In this document: positions 8,057-15,793 of the stretch, piece after piece
Layout: each line of letters begins with the position of its first letter
Position numbering within the stretch: the stretch's first letter is position 1
DNA from: Rhodanobacteraceae bacterium
GTDB lineage: Bacteria > Pseudomonadota > Gammaproteobacteria > Xanthomonadales > Rhodanobacteraceae
Length of the DNA stretch: 53,435 nucleotides
NCBI GenBank assembly: GCA_003142815.1
Contig: PLNP01000053.1
Span: forward strand, 3,050 to 56,484
Reading direction: 5' to 3'
Notes under the pieces: generated by a model
What the model was told of the DNA's origin: nothing
Database searches by the model: none
The model's input: only the letters and a program-made list of their open reading frames with translations
Program-made: the position numbers and the translations under genes

Positions 8057-8371
8057 CTATGAGCGAAGCAACTGCGCATCCTCGAGTTGCCCCAGCGGCT
8101 TGTCGAACGTGCCGAACGGCAGGTGCCCGGCGGTGCGTGCGATTTCCAACATCAGGCAGTCGCTGAATCCCGGCTTCGACTTTCCGCGATAGCGCGCGAG
8201 CGCCGCGGAGGCGATGTCGCCACATTCCAGCACCAGATGCTGGTGGTTGAGCAACATGTCGATCGCGACCGCGATCTGCGCGGGTTTGCATGCGTAGACG
8301 GTGTCCAGCGCCCAGACCGTCTCGACGAGCGCAAGCAGGCGCACAAGAAAATTCGTGTCAACTGCGCGCAT
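8057..8371 (-). CDS. PIN-domain (VapC-like) toxin with internal deletion
   Basis: A 104-residue PIN-domain protein; PIN toxins are Mg-dependent RNases. It opens with MRAVDTNFLVRLLA (first catalytic Asp), then goes directly to LVETVWALDTVYACKPAQI (the Glu of the ETVW motif), ELVLEC-like, FSDCLMLEIARTAGHLPFGT (third acid) and FDKPLG. Compared with the ~130-135-residue family pattern as I recall it, roughly 25-30 residues between RLLA and VETVW are absent, without a frame change. This removes helix 1 and strand 2 of the fold, so activity is doubtful. Its ATG overlaps the end of an upstream antitoxin-like frame by 14 bases (translational coupling typical of toxin-antitoxin pairs). Confidence 0.65.
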   Translation of the reverse strand: MRAVDTNFLVRLLALVETVWALDTVYACKPAQIAVAIDMLLNHQHLVLECGDIASAALARYRGKSKPGFSDCLMLEIARTAGHLPFGTFDKPLGQLEDAQLLRS

Positions 8372-8504
8372 GGCGTTTGCGGATGTGCGTGGCGATGCCG
8401 GCCTTGAGCTCCTTCAGCGTCTTGCGTGGGTGCGCGTCGGCGAACAACGCATCGTGGATCGCGGTGGAGGTATGCAGGCCGACGCACCAATGCAGGCAGG
8501 GCAT
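8358..8504 (-). pseudogene. Antitoxin-like C-terminal remnant upstream of PIN toxin
   Basis: The frame ending at 8358 gives IHDALFADAHPRKTLKELKA followed by GIATHIRKRHARS, a basic helical tail of the kind seen at the end of small antitoxins encoded just before PIN toxins. Upstream of this the frame has no ribosome-binding site and reads into composition typical of noncoding DNA, so the N-terminal DNA-binding part seems lost. Its TGA lies inside the first codons of the toxin (14-base overlap). The antitoxin assignment rests on position and the coupled overlap; family unknown. Confidence 0.4.
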
Positions 8505-8756
8505 ATTCAAGTGTTCGTCTTTGGGGCTGGCGCAGGGCGAGACGCCGAGCGGGGCAGCGATCAGAATCATGCGGATGGCGCGTGCGGGCTTGCGTGTTCC
8601 GATCACGAGATCAATCTCCCCCCGGACATGCGCCCGCGGTCGGGGCAGTCGCGCGGACTGCACGTCGCCGATCGATATCGACGCGACACGCAGTGCGCCC
8701 CATGCCACGCGGGTGAGTCGGAAGCGGGGTTGCGAAGATACGAGGGGTAACCTTGA

Positions 8757-8792
8757 AAAGAAGAAGCCCGCCATGCGGCGGGCTTCTTCTTT
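8757..8792 (-). terminator. Strong hairpin terminator for the 8819-9235 gene
   Basis: AAAGAAGAAGCCCGCC (8757-8772) pairs with GGCGGGCTTCTTCTTT (8777-8792) around a four-base loop: 16-bp arms with A/T-rich outer part. It lies 26 bases past the stop of the leftward gene. Symmetric, so it may also stop rightward transcription. Confidence 0.85.
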
Positions 8793-8818
8793 GCTGCGGG
8801 TCGGCGCGCAGCCGGGGA

Positions 8819-9235
8819 TCACTGCGGCGTGCGTGCCTGGCACTTCAGCAGATCCTTGTCGCTGATTCGCCAGATCTTGTCGCTCGCACACAGCGCAATG
8901 TTCCTGACGATACATTCGTCGCCGTCCTCGTCGACCAGCTTGGCGTCGTACTTGTCGCAACGAATGCCGGTCAGCGAGAACGAGCCACCGGTGCGGACCA
9001 CGTTGTGGCTGAGCTGGTCGGGACCCCAGCGGTCGCTGTCGATCGGTGCGAAATACAGTTGCTGAATCGACCATTTCGATTCGTTGCGCAGTTCGACCTG
9101 CGAATCGGGCGCCCTGTCCGCGGGTTTGAGGTCCGACTGCATATCCTGCTGGGCGATCGCCAGCATCGGGGCCACGAAAAAAACGACGCCGATCAAACCG
9201 GACTTGAATGCGGAACGATAGCTAAGTTTGTGCAT
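8819..9235 (-). CDS. Small secreted protein of unknown function
   Basis: A 138-residue protein with a Sec signal peptide (MHKLSYRSAFKSGLIGVVFFVAPMLAIAQ, cleavage likely after AIA). The start at 9235 is supported by GAGGAGA seven bases upstream. The mature part has NESKWSIQQLYFAPIDSDRWG, a G-rich turn and RCDKYDAKLVDEDGDECIV then NIALCASDKIW. This pattern (ribbon with W-G-D-L, then C...D.DG...C) recurs in small periplasmic proteins of Xanthomonadales, but I know no function. Three or four Cys could form disulfides. The same reading frame is open upstream into the HEAT-repeat remnant; the strong RBS and signal peptide argue that it starts here. Own terminator at 8757-8792. Confidence 0.75.
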   Translation of the reverse strand: MHKLSYRSAFKSGLIGVVFFVAPMLAIAQQDMQSDLKPADRAPDSQVELRNESKWSIQQLYFAPIDSDRWGPDQLSHNVVRTGGSFSLTGIRCDKYDAKLVDEDGDECIVRNIALCASDKIWRISDKDLLKCQARTPQ

Positions 9236-9379
9236 GGGGGTCTCCTCGAATGGTCGCGGGACACGACGTGGCGATTCGATACTCGTCTTCGGTGCGGCGC
9301 AAGAAACGCGCGCTGAACGTTCAGCGGGGGGATAGTGGGGCCTGCGTTCAGGGGCGGAGGAATTATTCGTTTGCTCTCT

Positions 9380-9915
9380 GGTTACGAGCAGGGTGCTGTA
9401 GCCGAGCTGGAGGAGCGCAATCTTCACCTGCTGGCGCACCCACGCATTCGGGTCGTTGCTCAGCTTGCGCAGTTCGGGGATCGCGTCGGCAAGTTCGATA
9501 TCGCGCAGCGCATCGGCCGCGTCGGCGCGGATCTGGTCGTTCGGATCCTTTAGCGCAGTCGCGATGCGCGGGAACGCCGTTGGGCGAGTGCATGCAAGTT
9601 GGTCAGGATGGTCAAACCGTCTTGTTTCCCGCTATCGAGCTGCGCGTAGGCTTTCTGCAGGGCGGCTGGCTGCAGGCGCTTGAGCTCGGAGCGCGAGCGC
9701 GGCGTGTCGATCTCCTTCAGCGAGTGCAGGATCTCGGTCTGAGATTGGGTATTCGCCGTCGGAAAGATCCTGATGAGCTGCGCAATGCCTTTGTCGCCGC
9801 GCGCGGTCAGCGCGTGCAGCGCGGCGGTGGCGCAGTAGTCATCCGGCCCGAGGATGTTGTCCGCGACGACGGCCAGCGGGTGCGGCAAGTCCGTCTTGGT
9901 CAGCGCTTCCAGCAA
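9380..9915 (-). pseudogene. HEAT-repeat protein, frameshifted remnant
   Basis: Two frames together encode HEAT-like helical repeats. The first (from ~9915 to ~9567) includes VVADNILGPDDYCATAALHA, KGIAQLIRIF and NTQSQTEILHSLKEIDTP; a frame change near 9560-9575 then gives FPRIATALKDPNDQIRADAA, DALRDIELADAIPELRKLSN and DPNAWVRQQVKIALLQLGY. Each frame alone ends in a stop or lacks a start. The upstream end has an in-frame TGA right before a TTG, so the N-terminus is also lost. HEAT repeats mediate protein binding; nothing more specific can be said. A single-base sequencing error at the frameshift is possible, but the missing start argues for real decay. Confidence 0.6.
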
Positions 9916-10190
9916 TCATGGTTTCCCTTGGGAGTGTGCGCATCATGACGGCAGACGCAGCGTGCGCGATTCGGCCGTGGGCGTTTGCAACGCAAGCCGG
10001 GCGAAACCGGGGTTACGAAGCCGGACAATCGCAATCGCGTGCTCACGGCTTACGCAGACGGCCATGCATCCTGCTCGACGGCTTCGCCGTACAGTCAGGT
10101 GCGTTCGCGATCGACGCCGCTGTGCTGCACTGCCGCTGAGCGAACGGCGCGCGAGCCGCTATGATCGGCGCCTTTCCGGGGGAGCGCCGC

Positions 10191-11627
10191 ATGAGCCTGA
10201 TCGCGCAACTGACGCGTCACAAGTCGATCGAACAACTGCAAGCGGAGGTCGGTACGCGGCGCGATTTCCGGCGCACGCTCGGCCTCTGGCAGCTCACCGC
10301 GATCGGCCTCGGCGGCATCATTGGCGTCGGCATATTCGTGCTCGCCGGCCAGCAGGCCGCCGCGAATGCGGGTCCGGCAGTCGCGCTCGCGTTTGTGATC
10401 GCCGGCATCGCTAGTGCGGCGGCAGCGCTGTGCTACGCGGAGTTCGCCGGCCTGATCCCGGTCACCGGCAGCGCCTATACCTACGGCTATGCGGTGCTGG
10501 GTGAGGGAGTCGCCTGGCTGATCGGCTGGGATCTATTGCTCGAATACGCGCTGATCGTCGCCGCAGTCGCGAGTGGCTGGTCAGGCTATCTGCAGAATCT
10601 GCTCGCAGCGGGCGGGGTCGAGTTGCCGGTGTGGGCACAGGGCGCGATCGGTACTGGCGACGGGCGCGTGTTCAACGTTATCGCAGCCGCAGTCTCGCTC
10701 GCGGTCTCGGTTCTGTTGACCGTGCGTACCGAATGGGGCGCTCGGTTCAACACGGTCATCGTCGCGATCAAGGTGGCCGGTGTCGCACTGGTGATCGTGG
10801 TTGGCGTGTTCTACATCAATCCCGCGAACTGGCATCCGTTCATTCCGGAACGAATCTTCGACGCAAACGGCGTCGGTCATTTCGGCTTCAGTGGTGTGGT
10901 GACCGCCGCGGCGGTCGTCTTCTTTGCGGTGTTCGGTTACGACACGCTGACCACGGCGGCGGAGGAATCAAAGAATCCGCAGCGCGACCTGCCGCGTGCA
11001 GTGCTGCTCTCGCTCGGCGTATCGATGGGGCTGTATCTGACGATCTCTTTGGTGTTGACCGGCATCGTGCCCTACGCAACGCTTGCGAACGACGCGCCGG
11101 TTTCGAACGCGTTCCAGGCGCTCGGACTCACTTGGGTGCGCGTCGCGATCTCGATCGCCGCGGTCTGCGGCATCATCAGCGTCGTGTTCGCGTTCATGCT
11201 CGCGGCGGCGCGGATCTGGTTCGCACTTGCGCGTGATGGCCTGCTGCCGGCGTGGTTCGCGAAGGTGCATCCGAAATACGGTACGCCGTACCGACCGACC
11301 CTGATTCTCGGCGTGGTCACCGCGCTCGCGGCGGGTGCACTGCCGATCGGCGAACTCGCCGAGCTGGTCAACATCGGTACGCTTTCCGCGTTCATCGTGA
11401 TCTGCGTATCGATCCTGGTCTTGCGTCACCGCCAGCCTGACCTGTCGCGCACATTCCGCACGCCATGGGTGCCGTTCACGCCGCTAGTCGGGATAGGATT
11501 CTCGATCTGGCTGGTTTCGCAGCTGCCGTGGATCACCTGGGAGCGCTTCCTGATCTGGATGGCGCTCGGCCTGATCGTGTACTTCGGCTACGGCATTCGC
11601 CGCAGCAAGCTGGCTGCGCAACGCTGA
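10191..11627 (+). CDS. APC-family amino acid permease
   Basis: A 478-residue inner-membrane transporter of the amino acid-polyamine-organocation superfamily, most like the cationic/YfnA-type permeases that import basic or neutral amino acids by proton symport. Signatures: [20 protein letters not shown] (TM1 with the GxG substrate turn), [20 protein letters not shown] (TM3), [20 protein letters not shown] (TM6 motif) and about 12-13 hydrophobic segments. The ATG at 10191 is chosen over one at 10161 because GGGGGAGC lies just upstream and homologues begin at a short cytoplasmic helix ([15 protein letters not shown]). Monocistronic, followed by tRNA-Arg. Substrate cannot be assigned from sequence. 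Confidence 0.9.
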   Translation: MSLIAQLTRHKSIEQLQAEVGTRRDFRRTLGLWQLTAIGLGGIIGVGIFVLAGQQAAANAGPAVALAFVIAGIASAAAALCYAEFAGLIPVTGSAYTYGYAVLGEGVAWLIGWDLLLEYALIVAAVASGWSGYLQNLLAAGGVELPVWAQGAIGTGDGRVFNVIAAAVSLAVSVLLTVRTEWGARFNTVIVAIKVAGVALVIVVGVFYINPANWHPFIPERIFDANGVGHFGFSGVVTAAAVVFFAVFGYDTLTTAAEESKNPQRDLPRAVLLSLGVSMGLYLTISLVLTGIVPYATLANDAPVSNAFQALGLTWVRVAISIAAVCGIISVVFAFMLAAARIWFALARDGLLPAWFAKVHPKYGTPYRPTLILGVVTALAAGALPIGELAELVNIGTLSAFIVICVSILVLRHRQPDLSRTFRTPWVPFTPLVGIGFSIWLVSQLPWITWERFLIWMALGLIVYFGYGIRRSKLAAQR

Positions 11628-11685
11628 ATAGGGATTCTGCCGCAGCGTCGCAACGCGGCGCGTTCCATGCGAAAATGCGTCTTAC

Positions 11686-11762
11686 GCGCCCGTAGCTCAG
11701 CTGGATAGAGTACTTCCCTCCGAAGGAAGGGGTCACAGGTTCGACTCCTGTCGGGCGCGCCA
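11686..11762 (+). tRNA. tRNA-Arg (anticodon CCG)
   Basis: A full cloverleaf of 77 bases including encoded CCA: acceptor GCGCCCG pairs with CGGGCGC, D arm GCTC...GAGT, anticodon arm CTTCC-CTCCGAA-GGAAG with anticodon CCG (reads CGG), variable loop GGGTC, T arm ACAGG-TTCGACT-CCTGT, discriminator G then CCA. No integrase or duplicated 3' end was seen beside it. Confidence 0.97.
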
Positions 11763-11913
11763 ATTCTTCCCTGTGCGGTGTTGACGCGCGCGGGCCCCCG
11801 ACTGGCTCGCCCGCGCACTGCGCTCCTATCGGCGCCGCGCCAGCAAAGTCGCGGGTGCCGTGTATTCGTGGTGGCAGTGACAGCCGACAGCGGAGTGCTG
11901 GCGTCGGTTCGGC

Positions 11914-13494
11914 CTACCAGTCCGTGGGTCGATAATCCTTCAGGAATTGTCCCCAGACGTGCGCGCCGGTGTTGATGCCGCTGATGATCGGATCGACGAT
12001 TCGCGCGGCGCCGTCGATGATATCGAGCGGTGGGTGAAAGCGTTCCTCGACGACTTTGCGTGCCGCGATTTCCACTGGATCCTCGTCGGTCACCCAGCCG
12101 GTGTCGACGCTGTTCATGTGGATGCCGTCGCCGTGATAGTCCGTCGCCGCGGTGCGCGTCATCATGTTGAGCGCGGCCTTGGCCATGTTCGTGTGCGGAT
12201 GCCGCGTGGTCTTGAAGTTCCGGTAGAACTGGCCTTCCATCGCGGACACGTTGACGATGTGCTTGTCGCGGTCGGGCGTGCGCAGCATCAGCGGCTTGAG
12301 GCGCGCGTTGATGATGAACGGCGCGATCGCGTTCACGAGCTGCACTTCCAGCAATTCGACGGATGGCACCTCGGCCATCAGCAGCCGCCACGAGTTGCGC
12401 CCGCGCAAGTCGACCTGCTGCAGATCCTGGTCAAGGCGACCGTCGGGGAACAGATGTTTTTGCGCCAGCAGTTCTTCCGGCAGCAACGGCATCTGTGACA
12501 GTTCGGCGGCGCGGGCCAACCCGGGAATCTTCGAGGTGCGGCCACCGAACGCCGTCGGCGCGATCGCCGAGTCGGCATCGGGGAGCATGTGCGAGTCGCG
12601 CAATCCCTCATAACTACCCACCAGCCTGCGCACGCTTTCCGGTGTGTCGTGCAGCGCGGCCGTTTCGCCGGCCATCATGTGCGCGTAGAAGTCCGGCGGG
12701 CGGCGCACGGTCTGGCAAGCATTGTTGATGATGAAATCCAGCCGCGGCCGCGTTGCGATCAACTCCTGACAAAACGTCTCGACGCTGGGCGTATGGCGCA
12801 GATCCAGGCCGAAGATCTGCAGGCGATGGCCCCATTCACCGAAATCCGGTTCCTCGGCATAGCGCGCGGCCGAGTCGCGCGGGAAGCGCGTGGTGACGAT
12901 GAGTTCGGCACCCGCGCGGAGCAGCTTCAGGCCGGCTTGATAGCCGATCTTCACGCGTCCGCCGGTCAACAGTGCGACGCGGCCGCGCAGATCCGCAAGC
13001 TCGGTGCGCTTGGCGAAGTTGAAGGCGGCGCACGTGGGGCACAGCTGGTCGTAGAAAGGGTGGATGACCGAGTACTTCTGCTTGCAGACATAGCAATGTT
13101 GCGGCTCGATCGATTCGCGCGGCTGCACTTCATCCATGTCGACGTCGTGCGGCTCGAAGCCCTCCGGCGGAAACACATTCGGCGTGGTCAACACCGGTTT
13201 GCGGCGCAGCGCCCGAATCCCGGTCTGGTTGAGCACCGCGTCGTCGGAACGGATTTGCGCGGCGTTGCGAGCTCTCTCGGCGGCTTTCAGTTTTTGCCGG
13301 CGCGCGACGGGGTCGGGATGGTAGACCCGCGCAACCGCCTGGTGCAGACGCTGCCTGTCGTCGGCCGGCAGCCGCTCCAGCAGCTCCCTGTCGGCGGCGA
13401 CCGATTCGAGCAGTTCCGCCGCGGCGCGCAGGCGCTCCAGCAGCGCCAGGTCCGCATCGTCCGGCGGTTGCAGGGGGGCAGTCGTCATCGTCAC
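11914..13494 (-). CDS. Divergent SDR-family oxidoreductase with zinc-ribbon-like insert
   Basis: A 526-residue protein. Residues 1-100 form a charged helical region; residues 134-155 hold CYVCK...CPTC (CxxC-14-CxxC), a likely zinc ribbon. A Rossmann domain follows (TGGRVKIGYQAGLKLL at 177-192, FIINNAC at 254-260) and SDR core elements NVSAMEG (Ser417) and HTNMAKAALN (Lys439). The position four before the Lys, normally the catalytic Tyr, is Thr435, so it may not act as a standard dehydrogenase, or uses Tyr424. Between residues ~265 and 375 there is a long insertion absent from classical SDRs. No signal peptide. Divergent from the cytochrome c gene with a 357-base spacer. Substrate unknown. Confidence 0.75.
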   Translation of the reverse strand: MTMTTAPLQPPDDADLALLERLRAAAELLESVAADRELLERLPADDRQRLHQAVARVYHPDPVARRQKLKAAERARNAAQIRSDDAVLNQTGIRALRRKPVLTTPNVFPPEGFEPHDVDMDEVQPRESIEPQHCYVCKQKYSVIHPFYDQLCPTCAAFNFAKRTELADLRGRVALLTGGRVKIGYQAGLKLLRAGAELIVTTRFPRDSAARYAEEPDFGEWGHRLQIFGLDLRHTPSVETFCQELIATRPRLDFIINNACQTVRRPPDFYAHMMAGETAALHDTPESVRRLVGSYEGLRDSHMLPDADSAIAPTAFGGRTSKIPGLARAAELSQMPLLPEELLAQKHLFPDGRLDQDLQQVDLRGRNSWRLLMAEVPSVELLEVQLVNAIAPFIINARLKPLMLRTPDRDKHIVNVSAMEGQFYRNFKTTRHPHTNMAKAALNMMTRTAATDYHGDGIHMNSVDTGWVTDEDPVEIAARKVVEERFHPPLDIIDGAARIVDPIISGINTGAHVWGQFLKDYRPTDW

Positions 13495-13851
13495 AAAGCG
13501 TCATCCGTATTCAAGCGGGGCAAAAGCGGTGGTGCGCTCTTGCTGGAAACAGCATTCAGGGTCGGCGCTTCGCCAACTGCGTATTTTGCTCGCTTTCGAG
13601 CGATCTTCGGCGATTGCGCCGCGTGGCTTCGGTGTGGCGCCAGCGCGGCCGACGCCACCGCACGGGGATGGATTGAACGGCCGCGAGCGGGGCTCCCGAT
13701 CGCGTCGGTGGAGCATGATTTTAGGCCGGTGCGGGATCGTTGCGCGGGGCCGGTCGCCTTCCGCGCTCCGGACGCGACCGCTATACTCGCCCGACTTTTT
13801 TGTGCGAACCAGCGGCACGCCCGTCGGATTCGCTTCCGCAGAGGTGGTTTC
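13495..13851. other. Divergent intergenic region between SDR and cytochrome c genes
   Basis: This 357-base spacer holds no convincing gene. Near its right end a TATACT hexamer (13782-13787) is a good -10 candidate for the rightward cytochrome gene, giving a ~60-base leader, with AGAGGTGG as ribosome-binding site. The rest has coding-like composition on the plus strand but no start or homology that I recognise. Confidence 0.5.
13782..13787 (+). promoter_or_regulatory. Candidate -10 box for cytochrome c gene
   Basis: TATACT matches the sigma-70 -10 consensus at five of six positions in an otherwise GC-rich region, about 65 bases before the GTG start. No clear -35 was identified. Confidence 0.4.
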
Positions 13852-14382
13852 GTGGCCAATCCCATCACCTACACCGACTCGGTGTTCCTCAAGCGTTTCG
13901 CGATGTTGATCGGCTTTCTTGCCATCGTCGCCGTGTTGCTGATCGCACTCTCGACGCACATCTACAACGCCAATCCGCCGCCGGAGAACCCGGACAAGGC
14001 GAAGATCGTCGATCAGCGCATCGCACCGGTCGGCGACGTTTATGTCGGCAATACCGGTCGCGCGGCGATACAGGCGGCGCAGGAAGCGGCGTCGACGGCA
14101 GCTGCTTCCCAGGTCGCCTACGGCGGCACCACCGACGGCAAGGTAATCTTCGGCAGCCTGTGCCATAGCTGCCACGAAACGGGCGCGGGCGGCTCGCCGA
14201 AGATCAGCGACAAGGCCGCGTGGGCGCCGCGCGTCGCCCAGGGCGTCGACACCTTGATCAAGCATTCGACCGACGGTTTCACCGGGAAATCTGGCGTGAT
14301 GCCTGCCAAGGGCGGCAATCCGGCGTTGAATGACGCACAGATGAAGGCCACCGTTGAATGGATGGTGAGCCAGGTCAAGTAA
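13852..14382 (+). CDS. Membrane-anchored cytochrome c (cytochrome c5 family)
   Basis: A 176-residue protein with one N-terminal TM helix (FAMLIGFLAIVAVLLIALST) and a periplasmic class I cytochrome c domain. Heme is bound through CHSCH (residues ~104-108) with a distal Met in GVMPAKGGNP, and the C-terminal helix is AQMKATVEWMVSQ, the c5 pattern. It should carry electrons between respiratory complexes and a terminal oxidase. Start is the GTG at 13852 (VANPITYTDSVFLKR), with GAGGTGG upstream; the long frame upstream is noncoding. A hairpin terminator follows at 14407. Confidence 0.9.
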   Translation: MANPITYTDSVFLKRFAMLIGFLAIVAVLLIALSTHIYNANPPPENPDKAKIVDQRIAPVGDVYVGNTGRAAIQAAQEAASTAAASQVAYGGTTDGKVIFGSLCHSCHETGAGGSPKISDKAAWAPRVAQGVDTLIKHSTDGFTGKSGVMPAKGGNPALNDAQMKATVEWMVSQVK

Positions 14383-14406
14383 CCCGCGGTCGCTGCGGAT
14401 TGCGCA

Positions 14407-14431
14407 AAACGCCGCCGTCGAGGCGGCGTTT
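14407..14431. terminator. Hairpin terminator between cytochrome c and acpH
   Basis: AAACGCCGCC / GGCGGCGTTT with a five-base loop, located 24 bases after the cytochrome stop and 17 bases after the acpH stop (convergent genes). The symmetric arms with T at one side and A at the other can serve both directions. Confidence 0.8.
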
Positions 14432-14447
14432 GCGTTTGCGGGCCGGC

Positions 14448-15050
14448 TCAATCCGGAATATTCAACGCGAACCGCGCGCGTTCGCGCTCGGCGTGGGCAA
14501 CAAGGTCGGGAAAAAACGCGGCAAACGCGTGATCGAGCGCCCCCGCGTGGGCCTGCAGGACTGGCAGTGCTTCCGCGAGCGGGTTGGCGCGGTTCAATCG
14601 CTGCGACAGGCCATGCAGTGCAGCGGCAATCGTCGCTGCGTCGCGATACGCTTCAGGCAGGTCATGCGCACGCAGGTAGCGCGCGAAATGGTGCATGCGT
14701 GGCGGCAGCTCCGCTGGTCGCGTGCCGAGTAGATCTTGCACAACGTGCGAAAACGCGTGCAGCGAACCGTCGGCATATTGCGGCCAGTCGCGCGCGAGCA
14801 GATGGTCGAACCAGACATCGAGCACGATGCCGGCGTAGCGCCGCAATGGTGGGTCGAACAATGAGCGCGCCGCGACGACCTGCGGGTGCGCGTCGGTGTA
14901 GCGGTCGACCGCGCGGTGCAGCGCAATCCCGGTGCGCACGCCGTGCGGCAAGGCCGGGTCGACCGCACCGCGCAGGAAATCGGCGATCAGGCTGCCAAAC
15001 ATGACGTCCGCATCCGGCGCGCCGAGCAGAGCGTGGGCGAGATGATTCAT
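14448..15050 (-). CDS. acpH: ACP phosphodiesterase AcpH
   Basis: A 200-residue protein of the ACP hydrolase family (DUF479), which removes the 4'-phosphopantetheine arm of acyl carrier protein. Family hallmarks seen: MNHLAHALL at the N-terminus, FGSLIADFLRG (metal-binding Asp), GIALHRAVDRYTDAHP and VLDVWFDHLLARDW (conserved His/Asp pairs of the HD-like site). The length fits AcpH (~195). Convergent with the cytochrome gene, divergent from the 15098 hydrolase with a 47-base spacer. Cytoplasmic. Confidence 0.88.
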   Translation of the reverse strand: MNHLAHALLGAPDADVMFGSLIADFLRGAVDPALPHGVRTGIALHRAVDRYTDAHPQVVAARSLFDPPLRRYAGIVLDVWFDHLLARDWPQYADGSLHAFSHVVQDLLGTRPAELPPRMHHFARYLRAHDLPEAYRDAATIAAALHGLSQRLNRANPLAEALPVLQAHAGALDHAFAAFFPDLVAHAERERARFALNIPD

Positions 15051-15097
15051 CGCGATGTTGCGAAGCGGCGCACGCGGTCACGGTATCATGTGCGCCC

Positions 15098-15793
15098 ATG
15101 AGCACCCGTGGATTGGCCATGTCCGTTCCTCCGTTTCCAGACCGCGATGGCACCCTGTTGCTGCCGGGTCCGGCCGGCGCGATCGAGCTCGCCTGCGCGC
15201 TGCCCGAGGCGGGCATTGCGCGTGCCGGCGTTGCGATCGTTTGCCACCCGCATCCGCTGCAGGGCGGCACGATGCACAACAAGGTCGTCACCATCGTCGA
15301 ACGCGCGCTGCTCGAACTCGGCCTCGCCGTGGTGCGCTTCAATTTCCGCGGTATCGGCAAATCCGAAGGCGAGCATGACAACGGCATCGGCGAAACCGAG
15401 GATCTGGTCGCTATCGCCGCATGGTTGCGTAAAGTCGGCCCCGGCGACGTGTTGTGGCTGGGCGGATTCTCGTTCGGCGGCTATGTCGCGTTGCGCGCGA
15501 CCGCACGCCTCCAGCCCGCGCAGCTGATCCTGGTCGCGCCGCCGGTCGGGCGCTGGGATTTCGCCGAGTTCGCGGCGCCCACTTGCCCGTGGTTGATCGT
15601 GCAGGGCGAGGACGACGAAGTGGTCGATCCGAAAGCCGTGTTCGCGTGGGCCGAATCGGTGAAACCGGCGCCGCATCTGGTGCGCATGCCGGAGACCGGG
15701 CATTTCTTCCATCGTCGCCTGATGGATCTGCGCGGCGTGCTGAAGAATGCGCTGGGCGCCAACCTGCCGCCGGTCCGCGCCGGCGGCGCATGA
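15098..15793 (+). CDS. Alpha/beta-fold hydrolase
   Basis: A 231-residue serine hydrolase of the small dienelactone-hydrolase-like group (COG2945). Seen: [31 protein letters not shown], nucleophile elbow GFSFGG, GEDDEVV with the Asp, and TGHFFH with the catalytic His. No signal peptide. The substrate is unknown; this family is often next to zapE. The ATG at 15098 is 10 bases after TATCAT, a possible -10, implying a very short or absent leader; ATG 15119 is an alternative start. Its stop overlaps the zapE ATG (ATGA at 15790). Confidence 0.85.
   Translation: MSTRGLAMSVPPFPDRDGTLLLPGPAGAIELACALPEAGIARAGVAIVCHPHPLQGGTMHNKVVTIVERALLELGLAVVRFNFRGIGKSEGEHDNGIGETEDLVAIAAWLRKVGPGDVLWLGGFSFGGYVALRATARLQPAQLILVAPPVGRWDFAEFAAPTCPWLIVQGEDDEVVDPKAVFAWAESVKPAPHLVRMPETGHFFHRRLMDLRGVLKNALGANLPPVRAGGA

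Noticed and set aside
8505..8756. Possible gene upstream of the PIN toxin
   Set aside because: Frames on both strands lack starts, ribosome sites and recognisable sequence; best seen as degraded spacer.
9919..10190. Small rightward frames before the permease
   Set aside because: Short, no RBS, no homology; the permease start at 10191 has its own RBS.
11763..11913. Possible integration site next to tRNA-Arg
   Set aside because: No integrase and no direct repeat of the tRNA 3' end was found within the window; flanking genes are ordinary chromosomal ones.
12589..13851. Long rightward open frame before the cytochrome c gene
   Set aside because: Antisense to the SDR gene; composition is typical of GC-rich shadow frames. 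The cytochrome starts at GTG 13852.
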